DNA of 64,000 nucleotides, from the NCBI GenBank assembly GCA_035626475.1, contig DASPNP010000025.1, positions 1 through 64,000 on the forward strand, in the 5' to 3' direction. Source of the stretch: DASPKT01 sp035626475 (lineage in GTDB: Bacteria > Pseudomonadota > Alphaproteobacteria > Azospirillales > Azospirillaceae). A program made the translations under genes and the position numbers. Below the pieces are notes generated by a model that was not told the origin of the DNA, made no database searches, and worked only from the letters and a program-made list of their open reading frames with translations. Positions 36,164 through 44,459 of the stretch are shown here, piece after piece (the first letter of the stretch is position 1; every line of letters begins with the position of its first letter).

Positions 36164-37055
36164 AGAGCCAGGCGGCGCCCCGGACGCCGCTGCTGTCACC
36201 GTGGCGCGCCCGCACCACCGGGGTGTCGACCCCGTCGGAGAAGCACCAGGCCGACAGCCGTTCCGGCAGAAGCGCGTAGATTTCCGCGACGTTCGACATG
36301 CCGCCGCCGAGCACGATGACGTCGGGATCGACCAGGTTCACGATGGTCGCCAAGCCCCGCGCCATCCGATCGACGTAGCGCGACAGGCTGGCCCGCGCAT
36401 CGACATCGTCGGCCTCAGCCCGTTGGGCGATCTCGTGTGCGGTGAGGGACTGGCCGGTAACCCTTGCGTGATCCTCGGCGAAGGCGGGGCCGCTGATCCA
36501 GCGCTCCATGCAGCCCTTGCGCCCGCAGAAGCAGTCGGGCCCGGGCCACTCCCCGGCGGTCGGCCAGGGCAGGGGGTTGTGGCCCCACTCGCCGGCGATG
36601 GCATGGCGTCCGGTGACGGGCCGTCCGTCGATCACCAGCCCGCCGCCGCAACCGGTGCCGACGATGACGCCGAACACGACCCTGGCGCCGGCCGCGGCCC
36701 CGTCGGATGCCTCGGACACAGCGAAGCAGTTGGCGTCGTTCTCCATGCGCACGGGCCGCCCCAGCGCGTCCGCCAGATCGCGGTCGAAGGGCTGGCCGAT
36801 CAGCCAAGTGGAGTTGGCGTTCTTCACCAGGCCCGTGCGCGGCGAGACCACGCCGGGGATGCCGACGCCGACCGTGGCGCGGCCGCCGCCGGCCTCCGCC
36901 TCCAGCGTCTCCACGACGCCGCGGATCGCATCGACGGTGCCCCGGTAGTCGCCGCGCGGGGTCGGCACCCGCTTGCGTGCGAGCTCCCGGCCCCGCGGGT
37001 CGATGAGGATGCCTTCGATCTTGGTGCCGCCGAGGTCGATGCCGATGCGGTTCAT
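36144..37055 (-). CDS. ROK-family sugar kinase (fructokinase/GlcNAc-kinase type)
   Basis: The 303-residue protein starts with the ATP motif IGIDLGGTKIEGI. It has the sugar-binding ENDANCFAVSEA block, GTGCGGGLVIDG, the catalytic-Asp region, and a Zn motif around GHNPLPW and CFCGRKGCMERWISGP. The C-terminal VIVLGGGMSN is the second phosphate loop. This is a complete ROK kinase, with fructokinase Mak and N-acetylglucosamine kinase as closest in motif wording. No repressor HTH is present. The cupin follows 132 bp downstream. Confidence 0.87.
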   Translation of the reverse strand: MNRIGIDLGGTKIEGILIDPRGRELARKRVPTPRGDYRGTVDAIRGVVETLEAEAGGGRATVGVGIPGVVSPRTGLVKNANSTWLIGQPFDRDLADALGRPVRMENDANCFAVSEASDGAAAGARVVFGVIVGTGCGGGLVIDGRPVTGRHAIAGEWGHNPLPWPTAGEWPGPDCFCGRKGCMERWISGPAFAEDHARVTGQSLTAHEIAQRAEADDVDARASLSRYVDRMARGLATIVNLVDPDVIVLGGGMSNVAEIYALLPERLSAWCFSDGVDTPVVRARHGDSSGVRGAAWLWNIDQE

Positions 37056-37275
37056 GAAAAGCCGTTCCGCCGAGAGGGTCGCAGGAGGGCCGCCACTCTA
37101 GCTGGTGCGGGCGGCGGCGGCGAGGCCCGGGCGCAGGGGAGGGGGCGAACGGGGAGGGGACCCACCTCCAAAGGGGCGCCCCCGGCCCTTGAACGGGGGA
37201 TGCCGGATCGGGCACACTGCCGGCCGGCCGCCGGCGCCGCGCCGGCCACCCAACCGTCACAGGCTGACCCGTCCC

Positions 37276-37992
37276 ATGAAGCGCGCCCTTTCCGCCGCCG
37301 CGATGGCCCTGCTGCTGTCCGTCCCGGCCGCCGCCGCCGATCCCGCCGCCCAAGCCTCGCCCGCCGCCAAGCCCGCCGCCGAGAAGGCCGCGCCGGCGAA
37401 GAAGGCGCCCGCGAAGCCGGCCGCCTCCAAGGGCAAGAACGCGCCCAAGGCGCCCTGCTACACCAAGGCGGAATTCGAGGCCGAGCAGGCGATCCGCCTC
37501 CACACCGAGCTGATGGTGGTGGGCCTGACCTGCCAGAGCTACGCCTCGACCAAGGACGTCAACCTGTTCAACCGGTACAAGGAATTCACCCTCAAGCACC
37601 GCAAGCGCATCACCGACTGGGAGAACCAGCTGGTCGCCTTCCAGAAGCGCACGGCCAAGGGCAACGCCAACCGGGGCTTCGACACCTTCCGCACGCGTGT
37701 CGCCAACGAGATGGCGCGCCGCATCGCCGCCGTCACCGAGCCGGTCTTCTGCACCACCCACGCTCCCTTCGCCGAGCAGGCGCTGAACCTGACCGAGGCC
37801 GACCTCGCCAACTTCGTCTCCGGCCCGGGCATGGTGCGGGTGGCCGAGGCGCCGCGCTGCGACCTGCCGCCGCCGGCGACCGTCGCCACCTCGGTCGTCG
37901 CCGACCGCCAGGCGCCCGCCGCCAAGGCGCAGCCGGCCGTGGCGAAACCCGCTGCGGAGAAGCCGGCCGCCGGTGACAAGACCAAGCGCTGA
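37276..37992 (+). CDS. secreted protein of unknown function with Ala/Lys/Pro-rich linkers
   Basis: The 238-residue protein has a Sec signal of about 22 residues (AAAA-D). An Ala/Lys/Pro-rich linker (about 25-60) leads to a helical core (about 65-195) with four Cys residues (APCYTKAEF, LTCQSY, PVFCTTHAPF, APRCDLP) that could make two disulphides. An Ala/Lys-rich tail follows. No family recognised, although the core is well ordered in composition. The AzlC gene starts at GTG 37973, inside the last 20 bp. Confidence 0.7.
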   Translation: MKRALSAAAMALLLSVPAAAADPAAQASPAAKPAAEKAAPAKKAPAKPAASKGKNAPKAPCYTKAEFEAEQAIRLHTELMVVGLTCQSYASTKDVNLFNRYKEFTLKHRKRITDWENQLVAFQKRTAKGNANRGFDTFRTRVANEMARRIAAVTEPVFCTTHAPFAEQALNLTEADLANFVSGPGMVRVAEAPRCDLPPPATVATSVVADRQAPAAKAQPAVAKPAAEKPAAGDKTKR

Positions 37993-38719
37993 GGATACGG
38001 GCGGCCGCGGCCCCTGGGTCCGCGCCGCGCTGCGCGAGGCCTTCGGCGTGCCCGGCCTCGTCCTGGGAGCGAGCTTCCTCGGGTTCGGCTCGCTGGTGCG
38101 GGAGAGCGGGCTGAGCCTGTGGCAGGGGCTGGCCTCCTCGCTTGGCATGTGGGCGCTGCCCGGGCAGGTGGCGTTCGTCGAACTATACGCCGCCGGCGCC
38201 TCGGCCTTCGCCATCGTGCTGGCGGTGGCGCTGACCAACGCCCGCCTGATGCCCATGACGGTGGTGCTGCAGCCGCGGCTTCGCACCCCGGGGGTCGCGG
38301 CCTGGCGCTACTATGTCGCCGCGCATTTTGTCGCCGTGACCAGCTGGGCCAACTCCATGCAGCGCCTGCCCGAGGTGCCGGAGCGCCACCGCATGGCCTG
38401 GTTCGCCGCCTTCGCCGGCGGGCTGTTCCTGGGGTCCTTCGCGGCGACGGCAGCGGGCTACGCCCTGGCCGGGCTGGTGCCGAAGCCGGTGACGCTGGCG
38501 CTGGTGTTCCTGAACCCCGTCTACTTCATGCTGATCTTCATCACCGACCTGAAGCACCGCGCCAAGGCGCTGGCGCTGGTCACCGGCGCGGTGCTGGGGC
38601 CGCTGCTGCATCAGGTGGATGCGGACTGGGGCCTGCTCGCCACCGGGCTGATCGCCGGGACCGCCGCCTTCCTGGCCGACCTCGCCTGGCGCCGTTATGC
38701 GGGGGCCAGGCATGGCTGA
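37973..38719 (+). CDS. azlC: AzlC-family permease
   Basis: The 248-residue membrane protein shows the AzlC order: ASFLGFGSLVRESGLS, WALPGQVAFVELYAAG, LTNARLMPMTVVLQP, and a long C-terminal hydrophobic half. With AzlD it forms a branched-chain amino-acid exporter (YgaZH in E. coli). The start is a GTG overlapping the preceding gene by 20 bp, which suggests coupling. The AzlD-like gene overlaps its end. Confidence 0.82.
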   Translation: MTRPSAEDTGGRGPWVRAALREAFGVPGLVLGASFLGFGSLVRESGLSLWQGLASSLGMWALPGQVAFVELYAAGASAFAIVLAVALTNARLMPMTVVLQPRLRTPGVAAWRYYVAAHFVAVTSWANSMQRLPEVPERHRMAWFAAFAGGLFLGSFAATAAGYALAGLVPKPVTLALVFLNPVYFMLIFITDLKHRAKALALVTGAVLGPLLHQVDADWGLLATGLIAGTAAFLADLAWRRYAGARHG

Positions 38720-39041
38720 GGCGGGCGGCGTCTGGGCCGTGCTGCTGCTGGCCTGTCTGGCGACCTACCTGTCGCGGGGCCTGGGCGTGCTCTTCGCCGA
38801 GCGCATCGATCCGGAGGGGCCGACCTTCCGCTGGGTCGGCTGCGTCGCCTACGCCATGCTGGCGGGGCTGGTCGCGCGGATGATCCTGATGCCGATCGGG
38901 CCGCTGGCCCAGGTCGACCTCGCCACCCGCTCCTCGGCGGCCGTGGCGGCGGCGGCGATCTATCTGCTCAGCCGGCGGAACCTGCTGGCGGGTCTGGCGG
39001 CGGGGATGGGCGTGCTGTTCCTGATGATCCGGGGGCTCTGA
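38712..39041 (+). CDS. azlD: AzlD-family subunit
   Basis: The 109-residue protein with four hydrophobic helices begins ATGGCTGA, overlapping the AzlC stop by 8 bp. The pattern WAVLLLACLATYLSRGLGVLFAE fits the first helix of AzlD, and VGCVAYAMLAGLVARMILMP the second. It is the small partner of AzlC in amino-acid export. Confidence 0.78.
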   Translation: MAEAGGVWAVLLLACLATYLSRGLGVLFAERIDPEGPTFRWVGCVAYAMLAGLVARMILMPIGPLAQVDLATRSSAAVAAAAIYLLSRRNLLAGLAAGMGVLFLMIRGL

Positions 39042-39045
39042 GGGC

Positions 39046-39285
39046 TCAATGCAGCTGGGCGCTGACCTGCGGCGGGACCTGCAGGTCGGCCGGGGCCGGG
39101 GCGGCCGAGGTCCGGGCCAGCTCCACCTCGCACTGCTGCATGACCGCGCGCCAGAAGGCGGCGGCGCGCAGATTGTTGGCGGCGATCAGCTCCACCAGCC
39201 GGATGCGGGCGACGGTCACGGCGTCTGCGCCCATCTCGCGGACGAGCTGCGCAGCGACCAGAAGGGTATCGATATCGTTCTTCAT
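39046..39285 (-). CDS. 79-residue helical protein, unknown function
   Basis: I start at ATG 39285. The product is helical and Ala-rich (DTLLVAAQLVREMGADAVTVARIRLVELIAANN, then AAFWRAVMQQCEVEL), with a Pro/Ala tail. No family recognised. A good GGAAC-N16-CGTT lies directly upstream on the minus strand, so close that the transcript would be almost leaderless. It converges on azlD and diverges from the 39398 gene. Confidence 0.6.
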   Translation of the reverse strand: MKNDIDTLLVAAQLVREMGADAVTVARIRLVELIAANNLRAAAFWRAVMQQCEVELARTSAAPAPADLQVPPQVSAQLH

Positions 39286-39294
39286 GCCCGCCAT

Positions 39295-39319
39295 AACGCG
39301 CTCCGAGGGTAGGCGTTCC
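39295..39319 (-). promoter_or_regulatory. EcfG-type promoter with canonical CGTT
   Basis: On the minus strand GGAAC (39315-39319), 16 nt, CGTT (39295-39298). The transcription start would fall only a few bases before the ATG at 39285. Confidence 0.5.
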
Positions 39320-39338
39320 CAAGTACCCCGATGGAATC

Positions 39339-39364
39339 GGAACCAAGCTCCACCTGCAGGGGTT
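39339..39364 (+). promoter_or_regulatory. EcfG-type promoter candidate for the 39398 gene
   Basis: GGAAC (39339-39343), 17 nt, GGTT (39361-39364), 34 bp before the ATG and ahead of its GGAGG box. Confidence 0.5.
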
Positions 39365-39397
39365 CCCCTTGCCGCAACGGCCGGAGGGGGCGGGATC

Positions 39398-39643
39398 ATG
39401 GCATTCGCCAAGCGCAATCAGCAGGTCGCGGAAGGACAGGTCTACCGTCGCATCGGGGTTGCGACCGGCCTCTGGCGGGTCGAGATGATGAGGCGCGACG
39501 TCACCGGCCATTCGCACGTCCAGCTCCGTTCGCTGGAGGACCCGACCGCGTACAAGACGCTCTCGGCCCTGGTGCTGGCCGACTCGCGCGAATACGAGCT
39601 GGTCGAACGCGCGCCCGCCGCCGAGCGTCAGGCGGCCCGGTAG
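39398..39643 (+). CDS. 81-residue beta-rich protein, unknown function
   Basis: The ATG at 39398 has GGAGG upstream. The product looks mostly beta-structured: GQVYRRIGVATGLWRVEMMRRDVTG, then HSHVQLRSLEDPTAYKT-type strands. No family is recognised. Its last 16 bp overlap the end of the converging MBL hydrolase gene. Together with the 79-residue gene it forms a divergent pair with back-to-back stress-type promoters. Confidence 0.6.
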   Translation: MAFAKRNQQVAEGQVYRRIGVATGLWRVEMMRRDVTGHSHVQLRSLEDPTAYKTLSALVLADSREYELVERAPAAERQAAR

Positions 39644-40644
39644 AGCCAGACGCCGCCGGGGCCGGTCTCACGCACGAGGCTTCCCTGGTGGACCAGACGG
39701 TTCAGGTGCGCCAGCGCCTCGCCCAGGGCGAAGGCCAGCTGGTGCAGATCCAGCTCGCGCTCGAACAGCACCTTCGCCAGATCCGCGACGCTCACCGGCG
39801 TCCGGCAGACCTCGAGCGTCCGCTCCAGCCGCTCCGCATGGTGCGCCGTCAGCTGGTCGATGCGCTCGTGCAAGCCCCGGAAGGGCAGGCCGTGCGAGGG
39901 CAGCACCAGCGTGTCCTCGGGCAGGGCCCGCAGCCGTCGCAGCGACTCCAGGAAATCCGCCAGCGGGTCGGCCTCCGGCGCATCGGGCCATGCGGCGACG
40001 TTCGGGCTGATGGAGGGCAGCACCTGGTCGCCGGAGATCAGAATCCGCCGCTCCACGTCGAACAGGCAGGCCATCTCGGGCGAATGTCCGGAACCGGTGA
40101 TGATTCGCCAATCCGTGTTCCCGATGGGGATAGCGTCGCCCTCGGCGATACGGTGGTAGCGCTCCGGCACCGCCGGCACCCCCCGGACGAACTGGTTGCC
40201 CCGGTCGGAGAGGGCTTGGCGCACCTGCTCGGACAGGCCGGCGGCGCGGTGGAAGCCGGCCCACTCCTCCACCATGCCGGGCGGCGCCGGCTGGCAGAGG
40301 AACCGCGCCAGGGTCCACTCCCGCTCCGTCATGACCAGCCTGGCGCCGTCGCGGCGGCAGAGCCAGTCGGCGACGCCGAGATGGTCCGGGTGGAAATGCG
40401 TCGCGACCACCCGCGTCAGCCGCTTGCCCTCCAGAAGCTTCTCCCAGGCGGCATGGGTGCGGGTGCCGTGGACGCCGCAATCGACCACGGCCCAGCCGTC
40501 GCCGTCGGCCAGCAGCCAGACATTCACATGGTCCAGCGCGAAGGGCAGGGGCATGCGGGCCCAGAGCAGGCCGGGCGCCACCTCGGTGGCGGTGCCCTCC
40601 GGCGGCGGCGCCGTGAAGGCGAAGTCGAGCGCGGCGCTGGCCAT
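39628..40644 (-). CDS. metallo-beta-lactamase-fold hydrolase
   Basis: The 338-residue protein has the MBL motif ATHFHPDHLGVADWL, ITGSGHSPEMACLFD for the second metal site, ILISGDQVLP with the bridging Asp and LPSHGLPFRG with the last His. A C-terminal winged-helix-like part (about 265-338) is seen in the LACTB2/PksB type. The frame offers two ATGs; AGGAGG directly touches the first but sits 6 nt before the second, so 40644 is the start. The substrate is unknown. Confidence 0.85.
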   Translation of the reverse strand: MASAALDFAFTAPPPEGTATEVAPGLLWARMPLPFALDHVNVWLLADGDGWAVVDCGVHGTRTHAAWEKLLEGKRLTRVVATHFHPDHLGVADWLCRRDGARLVMTEREWTLARFLCQPAPPGMVEEWAGFHRAAGLSEQVRQALSDRGNQFVRGVPAVPERYHRIAEGDAIPIGNTDWRIITGSGHSPEMACLFDVERRILISGDQVLPSISPNVAAWPDAPEADPLADFLESLRRLRALPEDTLVLPSHGLPFRGLHERIDQLTAHHAERLERTLEVCRTPVSVADLAKVLFERELDLHQLAFALGEALAHLNRLVHQGSLVRETGPGGVWLYRAA

Positions 40645-40837
40645 GGGCATCCTCCTGATGGCGGCCAACCCGGCCGGACGTCCATCTGCCGAAGTGATGG
40701 CCGTCACGGCTGGCCTAGGACCAATTGACGAGGATTGCAACGCAAGCGTGATCGAAACCGTCATGTCGGACCCGCTATACCCGCCGCCGACACCAGCGCC
40801 CACCGTCGGGGCGCGCCTGTGACAGAAAGCAAGATAG

Positions 40838-41023
40838 ATGCTGCACGACACCGGCTATGTCATCGAGATCGAGGACGAGGCGCTGGGCCTCATCGTCGAC
40901 GAGGCCGACGGCGTGACCTTCCATGCCGTCCATCCCCGCACCTACGCCCTGGAGGGGCGGCGCTTCGCCGATGCGGTGGCGGCCACCCGGGCGGCGCGGG
41001 AGGCGTTCCGCCGCGCGGCCTGA
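40838..41023 (+). CDS. 61-residue acidic/helical protein
   Basis: The product has a beta-like acidic start (GYVIEIEDEALGLIVDEADGVTFHAV) and then a helix ending in REAFRRAA. The RBS is weak. There are no membrane segments. Frame and third-position bias support a real gene; function unknown. It lies divergently from the MBL hydrolase and before OmpA. Confidence 0.55.
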   Translation: MLHDTGYVIEIEDEALGLIVDEADGVTFHAVHPRTYALEGRRFADAVAATRAAREAFRRAA

Positions 41024-41244
41024 GCCCCTGCGGAAAGTCTGACCAGACCTGCCGTTCGCGCCATTGAATTGCCACCAACTCCGCTTAACTATCGATCGCG
41101 TTAATCCTGATGTCAGGGTTACCCACTTCGCGCGGTACGCGGTTGATGTCTTTCCAGAAGATTGGTTAAGTCGAACCTGCCGTGCCCGCGGCCCGACCGG
41201 CAGCCCTCACCTCGGACGTGACGGGCGCCCGGGCGGCACCGCCG

Positions 41245-41271
41245 GCCGGCGGCATCAGCATTGCCGCCGGC
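41245..41271 (+). promoter_or_regulatory. stem-loop in the ompA leader
   Basis: Arms GCCGGCGGCA and TGCCGCCGGC with a 7-nt loop, ending 8 bp before the GGAGAGG box of the OmpA gene. Leader hairpins protect ompA-type mRNAs in other bacteria. The rest of the 270-bp leader holds no clear gene; a weak GGAAA-N16-CGTT match lies near 41034. Confidence 0.45.
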
Positions 41272-41297
41272 GGCCCATAAGGAGAGGAAAAAAGACA

Positions 41298-42368
41298 ATG
41301 AAACTCCGTCACATGCTGTTGGGCGCGGCCTTCGCGCTCGCGGTGCCGGCCGCCGCCTCGGCCCAGACCGCCGGTACCACCGAGGGCTTCTATGTCGGCG
41401 CGCAGACCGGCGTGAACTGGCTGCAGGACACCGATTTCCGCGGCCCGGTGAAGAACGTCGCGACCTTCGAGGGCGCCTGGACCGGCCTCGGCGAGCTCGG
41501 CTACAAGCTCGGCAACGGCTTCCGCATCGGCACCGAGATCGGCTACACCGAGCACAACATCGACCAGATCAAGGGCGGCGGCCCGGGCCGCGCCGGCGGT
41601 GAGGGCGACATCAACGCCTGGAGCTTCATGGCGGTGGTGGCCTACGAGTTCGACACGGGCTCGGCCATCCGTCCCTTCGTCGGCCTGGGCGGCGGCGTGA
41701 TCCGCGCCGAGATCGACGACGCGGCCGACGTCTTCACCCCGGGCAACCGCGTCACCGACAAGGACAGCGCGCTGGCCTACCAGATCAACGCCGGCGTCGC
41801 CTACGCCGCCAGCGACAATCTGGACCTGACGCTGGGTTACCGCTTCCTCGGCAGCGACGATCTGGACATCCGCCCGGCGGCGCGTCCGCGCTTCGAGACC
41901 GAGTACCAGAGCCACTCGGTGCTGGTCGGCCTGCGCTACACCTTCGGCGCTCCGGCCGCCGCCCCGGTGGCGGCCCCCGCGCCGGTCGCCGCTCCGGCCC
42001 CGGCGCCTGCCCCGGCGCCCGCCCCGGCCCCGGCCATCTCGCGCAACTTCACCGTCTTCTTCGACTTCGACAAGTCGGAGCTGACGGCCGAGGCCCGCCA
42101 AGTGCTGGACAACGTCGCCCGCGACGCCAAGACCGGTTCGGTCACGACCATCCAGGTCACCGGCCATGCCGACACGTCGGGCGACCCGGCCTACAACCAG
42201 CGCCTGTCGCTGCGCCGCGCCGAGGCCGTCCGCGAGTACCTGGTTTCCAAGGGCATGGGCGCCGGCCAGCTCGCCATCGACGGCAAGGGCGAGACCGACC
42301 CGCTGGTCCCGACCGCGGACGGGGTGCGCGAGCCCTCCAACCGCCGCGCCGTGGTGATCTTCCCCTGA
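41298..42368 (+). CDS. OmpA-family outer-membrane protein
   Basis: The 356-residue protein has a signal peptide (first 22 residues, ASA-Q). The eight-stranded beta-barrel part (about 30-215) includes GFYVGAQTGVNWLQD, GLGELGYKLGNGFRIGTEIGYTEH and SVLVGLRYTFG. An Ala/Pro linker (about 216-248) and an OmpA C-terminal domain follow (VFFDFDKSELTAEARQVL, and the peptidoglycan-binding VTGHADTSGDPAYNQRLSLRRAEAV). It anchors the outer membrane to peptidoglycan. Strong RBS GGAGAGG and a terminator follow. Confidence 0.93.
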   Translation: MKLRHMLLGAAFALAVPAAASAQTAGTTEGFYVGAQTGVNWLQDTDFRGPVKNVATFEGAWTGLGELGYKLGNGFRIGTEIGYTEHNIDQIKGGGPGRAGGEGDINAWSFMAVVAYEFDTGSAIRPFVGLGGGVIRAEIDDAADVFTPGNRVTDKDSALAYQINAGVAYAASDNLDLTLGYRFLGSDDLDIRPAARPRFETEYQSHSVLVGLRYTFGAPAAAPVAAPAPVAAPAPAPAPAPAPAPAISRNFTVFFDFDKSELTAEARQVLDNVARDAKTGSVTTIQVTGHADTSGDPAYNQRLSLRRAEAVREYLVSKGMGAGQLAIDGKGETDPLVPTADGVREPSNRRAVVIFP

Positions 42369-42401
42369 TCCCCTGACGGGTTTCAGAGGCGGAAAAAGCG
42401 A

Positions 42402-42428
42402 AGGGCGCCCCGCGAGGGGCGCCCTTTT
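42402..42428. terminator. bidirectional terminator between ompA and the regulator gene
   Basis: A 10-bp stem (AGGGCGCCCC/GGGGCGCCCT) with loop GCGA is followed by TTTT on the plus strand and, on the minus strand, by a T run from AAAAA at 42392-42396. Confidence 0.85.
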
Positions 42429-42454
42429 CTCATGCGCGTCAGGTCGGCGCCCGC

Positions 42455-43117
42455 TCACGCCATGGGCGCGATGCCCCGCTGCAGCGCCCAGACGGCGGCC
42501 TGGGTCCGGTTCTGCGCCTGGATCTTCCGCATCACGTTCTTGAAATGCATCTTCACCGTGGACTCGGTGATGTCGAGCCGGCGGGCGATCGACTTGTTGC
42601 TCTCCCCCGCCAGCAGGCAGGCCAGGATCTGCACCTCGCGGCGCGACAGCTCGCCGGCCGCGCCCTCGGGCAGCGCCACGTCCGCCACCTCCTCGCCCCG
42701 CCCGGACAGATCGACGGCCGCCGCCGGATAGACGCTGCCCCCGGCCATGACCAAGTGAAGGCTGCGGCGGACCGCCTCGAACGATGCGGACTTGCTGAGA
42801 TGGCCGTCGGCGCCCGCGCGCAGGCTGGCGCGCACCGCTTCGGCGCCGTCGTCGGCGGTCAGCACCACCAGCCGGGCCGGTTCCGCCTTCTCCTGCAGCC
42901 GGCGCAGCTTGCCCTCCGCCTCCTCCGACGCGTGCGCGCCGGGCGCGGGGTCGACCACCAGCAGGTCGGGCGCCGCGCCCGCCTCGATGGCGCGCACGGC
43001 CTCGTCGACGGACGCGAAGGGCCGCCCGACGTCGAAGCGGTCCTCCTCCAGCAGCGCGCCCAGGGCGGCGCCGAACAGCTGGTCGTGGTCGACGAGCATG
43101 ACGTTGATCGAGGCCAT
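42455..43117 (-). CDS. LuxR-type response regulator with atypical receiver
   Basis: The 220-residue protein has an N-terminal receiver with one acidic residue of the pair changed (Asp10-His11), Asp56 as phosphoacceptor, Lys in SKSASFEAV, and a C-terminal LuxR/NarL-type HTH (LSRREVQILACLLAGESNKSIARRL and VKMHFKNVMRKIQAQNRTQA). Its start at 43117 has GAGGAG upstream; the longer frame contains no conserved residues. The phosphoacceptor block VVDPAPGA lacks the usual MP-x-x-DG. It is separated by a 280-bp AT-rich spacer from a similar regulator on the plus strand. Confidence 0.82.
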   Translation of the reverse strand: MASINVMLVDHDQLFGAALGALLEEDRFDVGRPFASVDEAVRAIEAGAAPDLLVVDPAPGAHASEEAEGKLRRLQEKAEPARLVVLTADDGAEAVRASLRAGADGHLSKSASFEAVRRSLHLVMAGGSVYPAAAVDLSGRGEEVADVALPEGAAGELSRREVQILACLLAGESNKSIARRLDITESTVKMHFKNVMRKIQAQNRTQAAVWALQRGIAPMA

Positions 43118-43163
43118 TCTCAGCTCCTCAAAAATTGTTTCCAATTTCGGGGTATTTTTTGAG

Positions 43164-43193
43164 GATCGGGCAGAGTCATTAAAATGCCCGATC
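43164..43193. promoter_or_regulatory. 9-bp inverted repeat between the two LuxR genes
   Basis: Arms GATCGGGCA and TGCCCGATC with a 12-nt AT-rich centre, 47 bp before the minus-strand regulator start. It lies in the AT-rich spacer (43118-43397) and has the look of an operator. Confidence 0.4.
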
Positions 43194-43397
43194 TTTGCCA
43201 CAAGTATCAAAATTGTCTTCATCGCTTGGGTAAGGAGCACCATACAGTAGGGGTGTTGGCATATGCCATGTTCTTATTGCACGGACTCTTGATTCCGGTG
43301 ACAGTACGCCAGCACGGCGGGCTGTTCCCCTTTTGGGTAGGGGCGGACCCAGGGGAAGACTCACCGCCGCCTGAGCAATCGAGACGAGGAATCGCCG

Positions 43398-44177
43398 ATG
43401 ATGAGCATGACCGGCCGCCAGTTGGCTTTCATGGACGGGGCCCGGATGGGTCCCCTCGAGATCCGCCCCGAGACCGCAACCGACGCCATCCGCGTCGACG
43501 GCGCGGCGGGGGCGGGGCCTGCGGCAGGTCTGTCCCGGACCTTCGTCATCGTCGACGGGCAGGCGCTGGTACGCCACGGCGTGGCGCTCACCCTGATGTT
43601 GCAGCATCCGGGCTGCGTTCCCCTGGAAGTCGCTTCCGCGACGGAGGCGGAGCGGCTGCTGGAGACGCTACCCGGGGTGGACGCCCTGCTGCTGGACCTG
43701 GACGGGCTGGGCGATGAGCGCGACGAGGTGGTGGCGCGGCTGGTCTCCCGGATGAAGGGCGCGCCGCTGCTGGCCCTGTCGGCCGACGAGCGGCCGGCCG
43801 CCGTTCAGGCCGCCCTGCGCGCCGGCGCCCGCGGCTATGTGCCGAAGAGCGCGCCTTCGGCCATGCTGGAGCATTCCCTGGCCCTGCTGCTGTCGGGCGA
43901 AACCTACCTGCCTGTGCCCCGCAGCGCCTTCGGCGGCCGGCGCCCGGCCGAGCCCGCGGTCTCGGGCGGCGACCCGGCCGGCTGCCTCACCGACCGCCAG
44001 CAGGACATCTTCCGCCTGATCCTGGCCGGCTGCTCCAACAAGGAGATCGCCCGCGAACTGGGCGTGCTGGAAGGGACCGTGAAGGTCCATGTCCGCGCCG
44101 TCATGCAGAAGCTCGGCGCCAAGAACCGCACCCAGGTGGCCGTCGTCGCGGCGCGGAGCGGCTTGACGGCAGGGTGA
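43398..44177 (+). CDS. LuxR-type response regulator with degenerate receiver
   Basis: The 259-residue protein has a 47-residue N-terminal extension, then a receiver whose acidic pair is replaced (Asp53-Gly54) and whose phosphoacceptor Asp100 sits in LLLDLDGLGDE without an MP-x-x-DG block, then a LuxR HTH (LTDRQQDIFRLILAGCSNKEIARELG, EGTVKVHVRAVMQKLGAKNRTQV). It is likely regulated without ordinary phosphorylation or by altered chemistry. Adjacent repeats follow. It pairs structurally with the 42455-43117 gene. Confidence 0.82.
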   Translation: MMSMTGRQLAFMDGARMGPLEIRPETATDAIRVDGAAGAGPAAGLSRTFVIVDGQALVRHGVALTLMLQHPGCVPLEVASATEAERLLETLPGVDALLLDLDGLGDERDEVVARLVSRMKGAPLLALSADERPAAVQAALRAGARGYVPKSAPSAMLEHSLALLLSGETYLPVPRSAFGGRRPAEPAVSGGDPAGCLTDRQQDIFRLILAGCSNKEIARELGVLEGTVKVHVRAVMQKLGAKNRTQVAVVAARSGLTAG

Positions 44178-44196
44178 GCCATGGTCCGGGATCGTT

Positions 44197-44278
44197 CGTA
44201 GGTCGCATGGAGGCCAAGCCGCAATGCGACACCCCGGCCGGGGCATGTCGCATTGCGCTAAGCTCCATGCGACCTACG
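44197..44278. repeat. palindromic repeat, family B copy 1
   Basis: An 82-bp imperfect palindrome with ends CGTAGGTCGCATGGAG and its complement, and inner blocks GCCGCAATGCGAC/GTCGCATTGCGC. A second copy is at 56703-56782. Confidence 0.8.
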
Positions 44279-44296
44279 GGCTGAGGCTGCGTTTAT

Positions 44297-44421
44297 GCGG
44301 TGCGTGCTTCGACAGGCTCAGCATGAGGGGGATTTTGCTGCTCCCGGCCAAGCATAGCGGCAGCGGACAGGAGTGCCTCGCGTCCCCCATCCCTCAGCCT
44401 GAGCTTGTCGAAGGCCGCAGG
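44297..44421. repeat. inverted-repeat element, family A copy 2
   Basis: A 125-bp unit with ends GTGCGTGCTTCGACAGGCTC and its complement, the same element as at 7931-8058 but inverted. It sits 18 bp from the family B element. Confidence 0.8.
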
Positions 44422-44459
44422 ACGACACAGCCTCTCCCGGCCACGCCCCCGGCTGTTCC

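Noticed and set aside
41960..42040. CCGGCGCCC-type tandem repeats in ompA
   Set aside because: They encode the usual Ala/Pro linker between the barrel and the OmpA domain.
43184..43717. Plus-strand frame covering the spacer between the two LuxR genes
   Set aside because: It runs through an AT-rich regulatory spacer and then into the wrong frame of the second regulator; no RBS.
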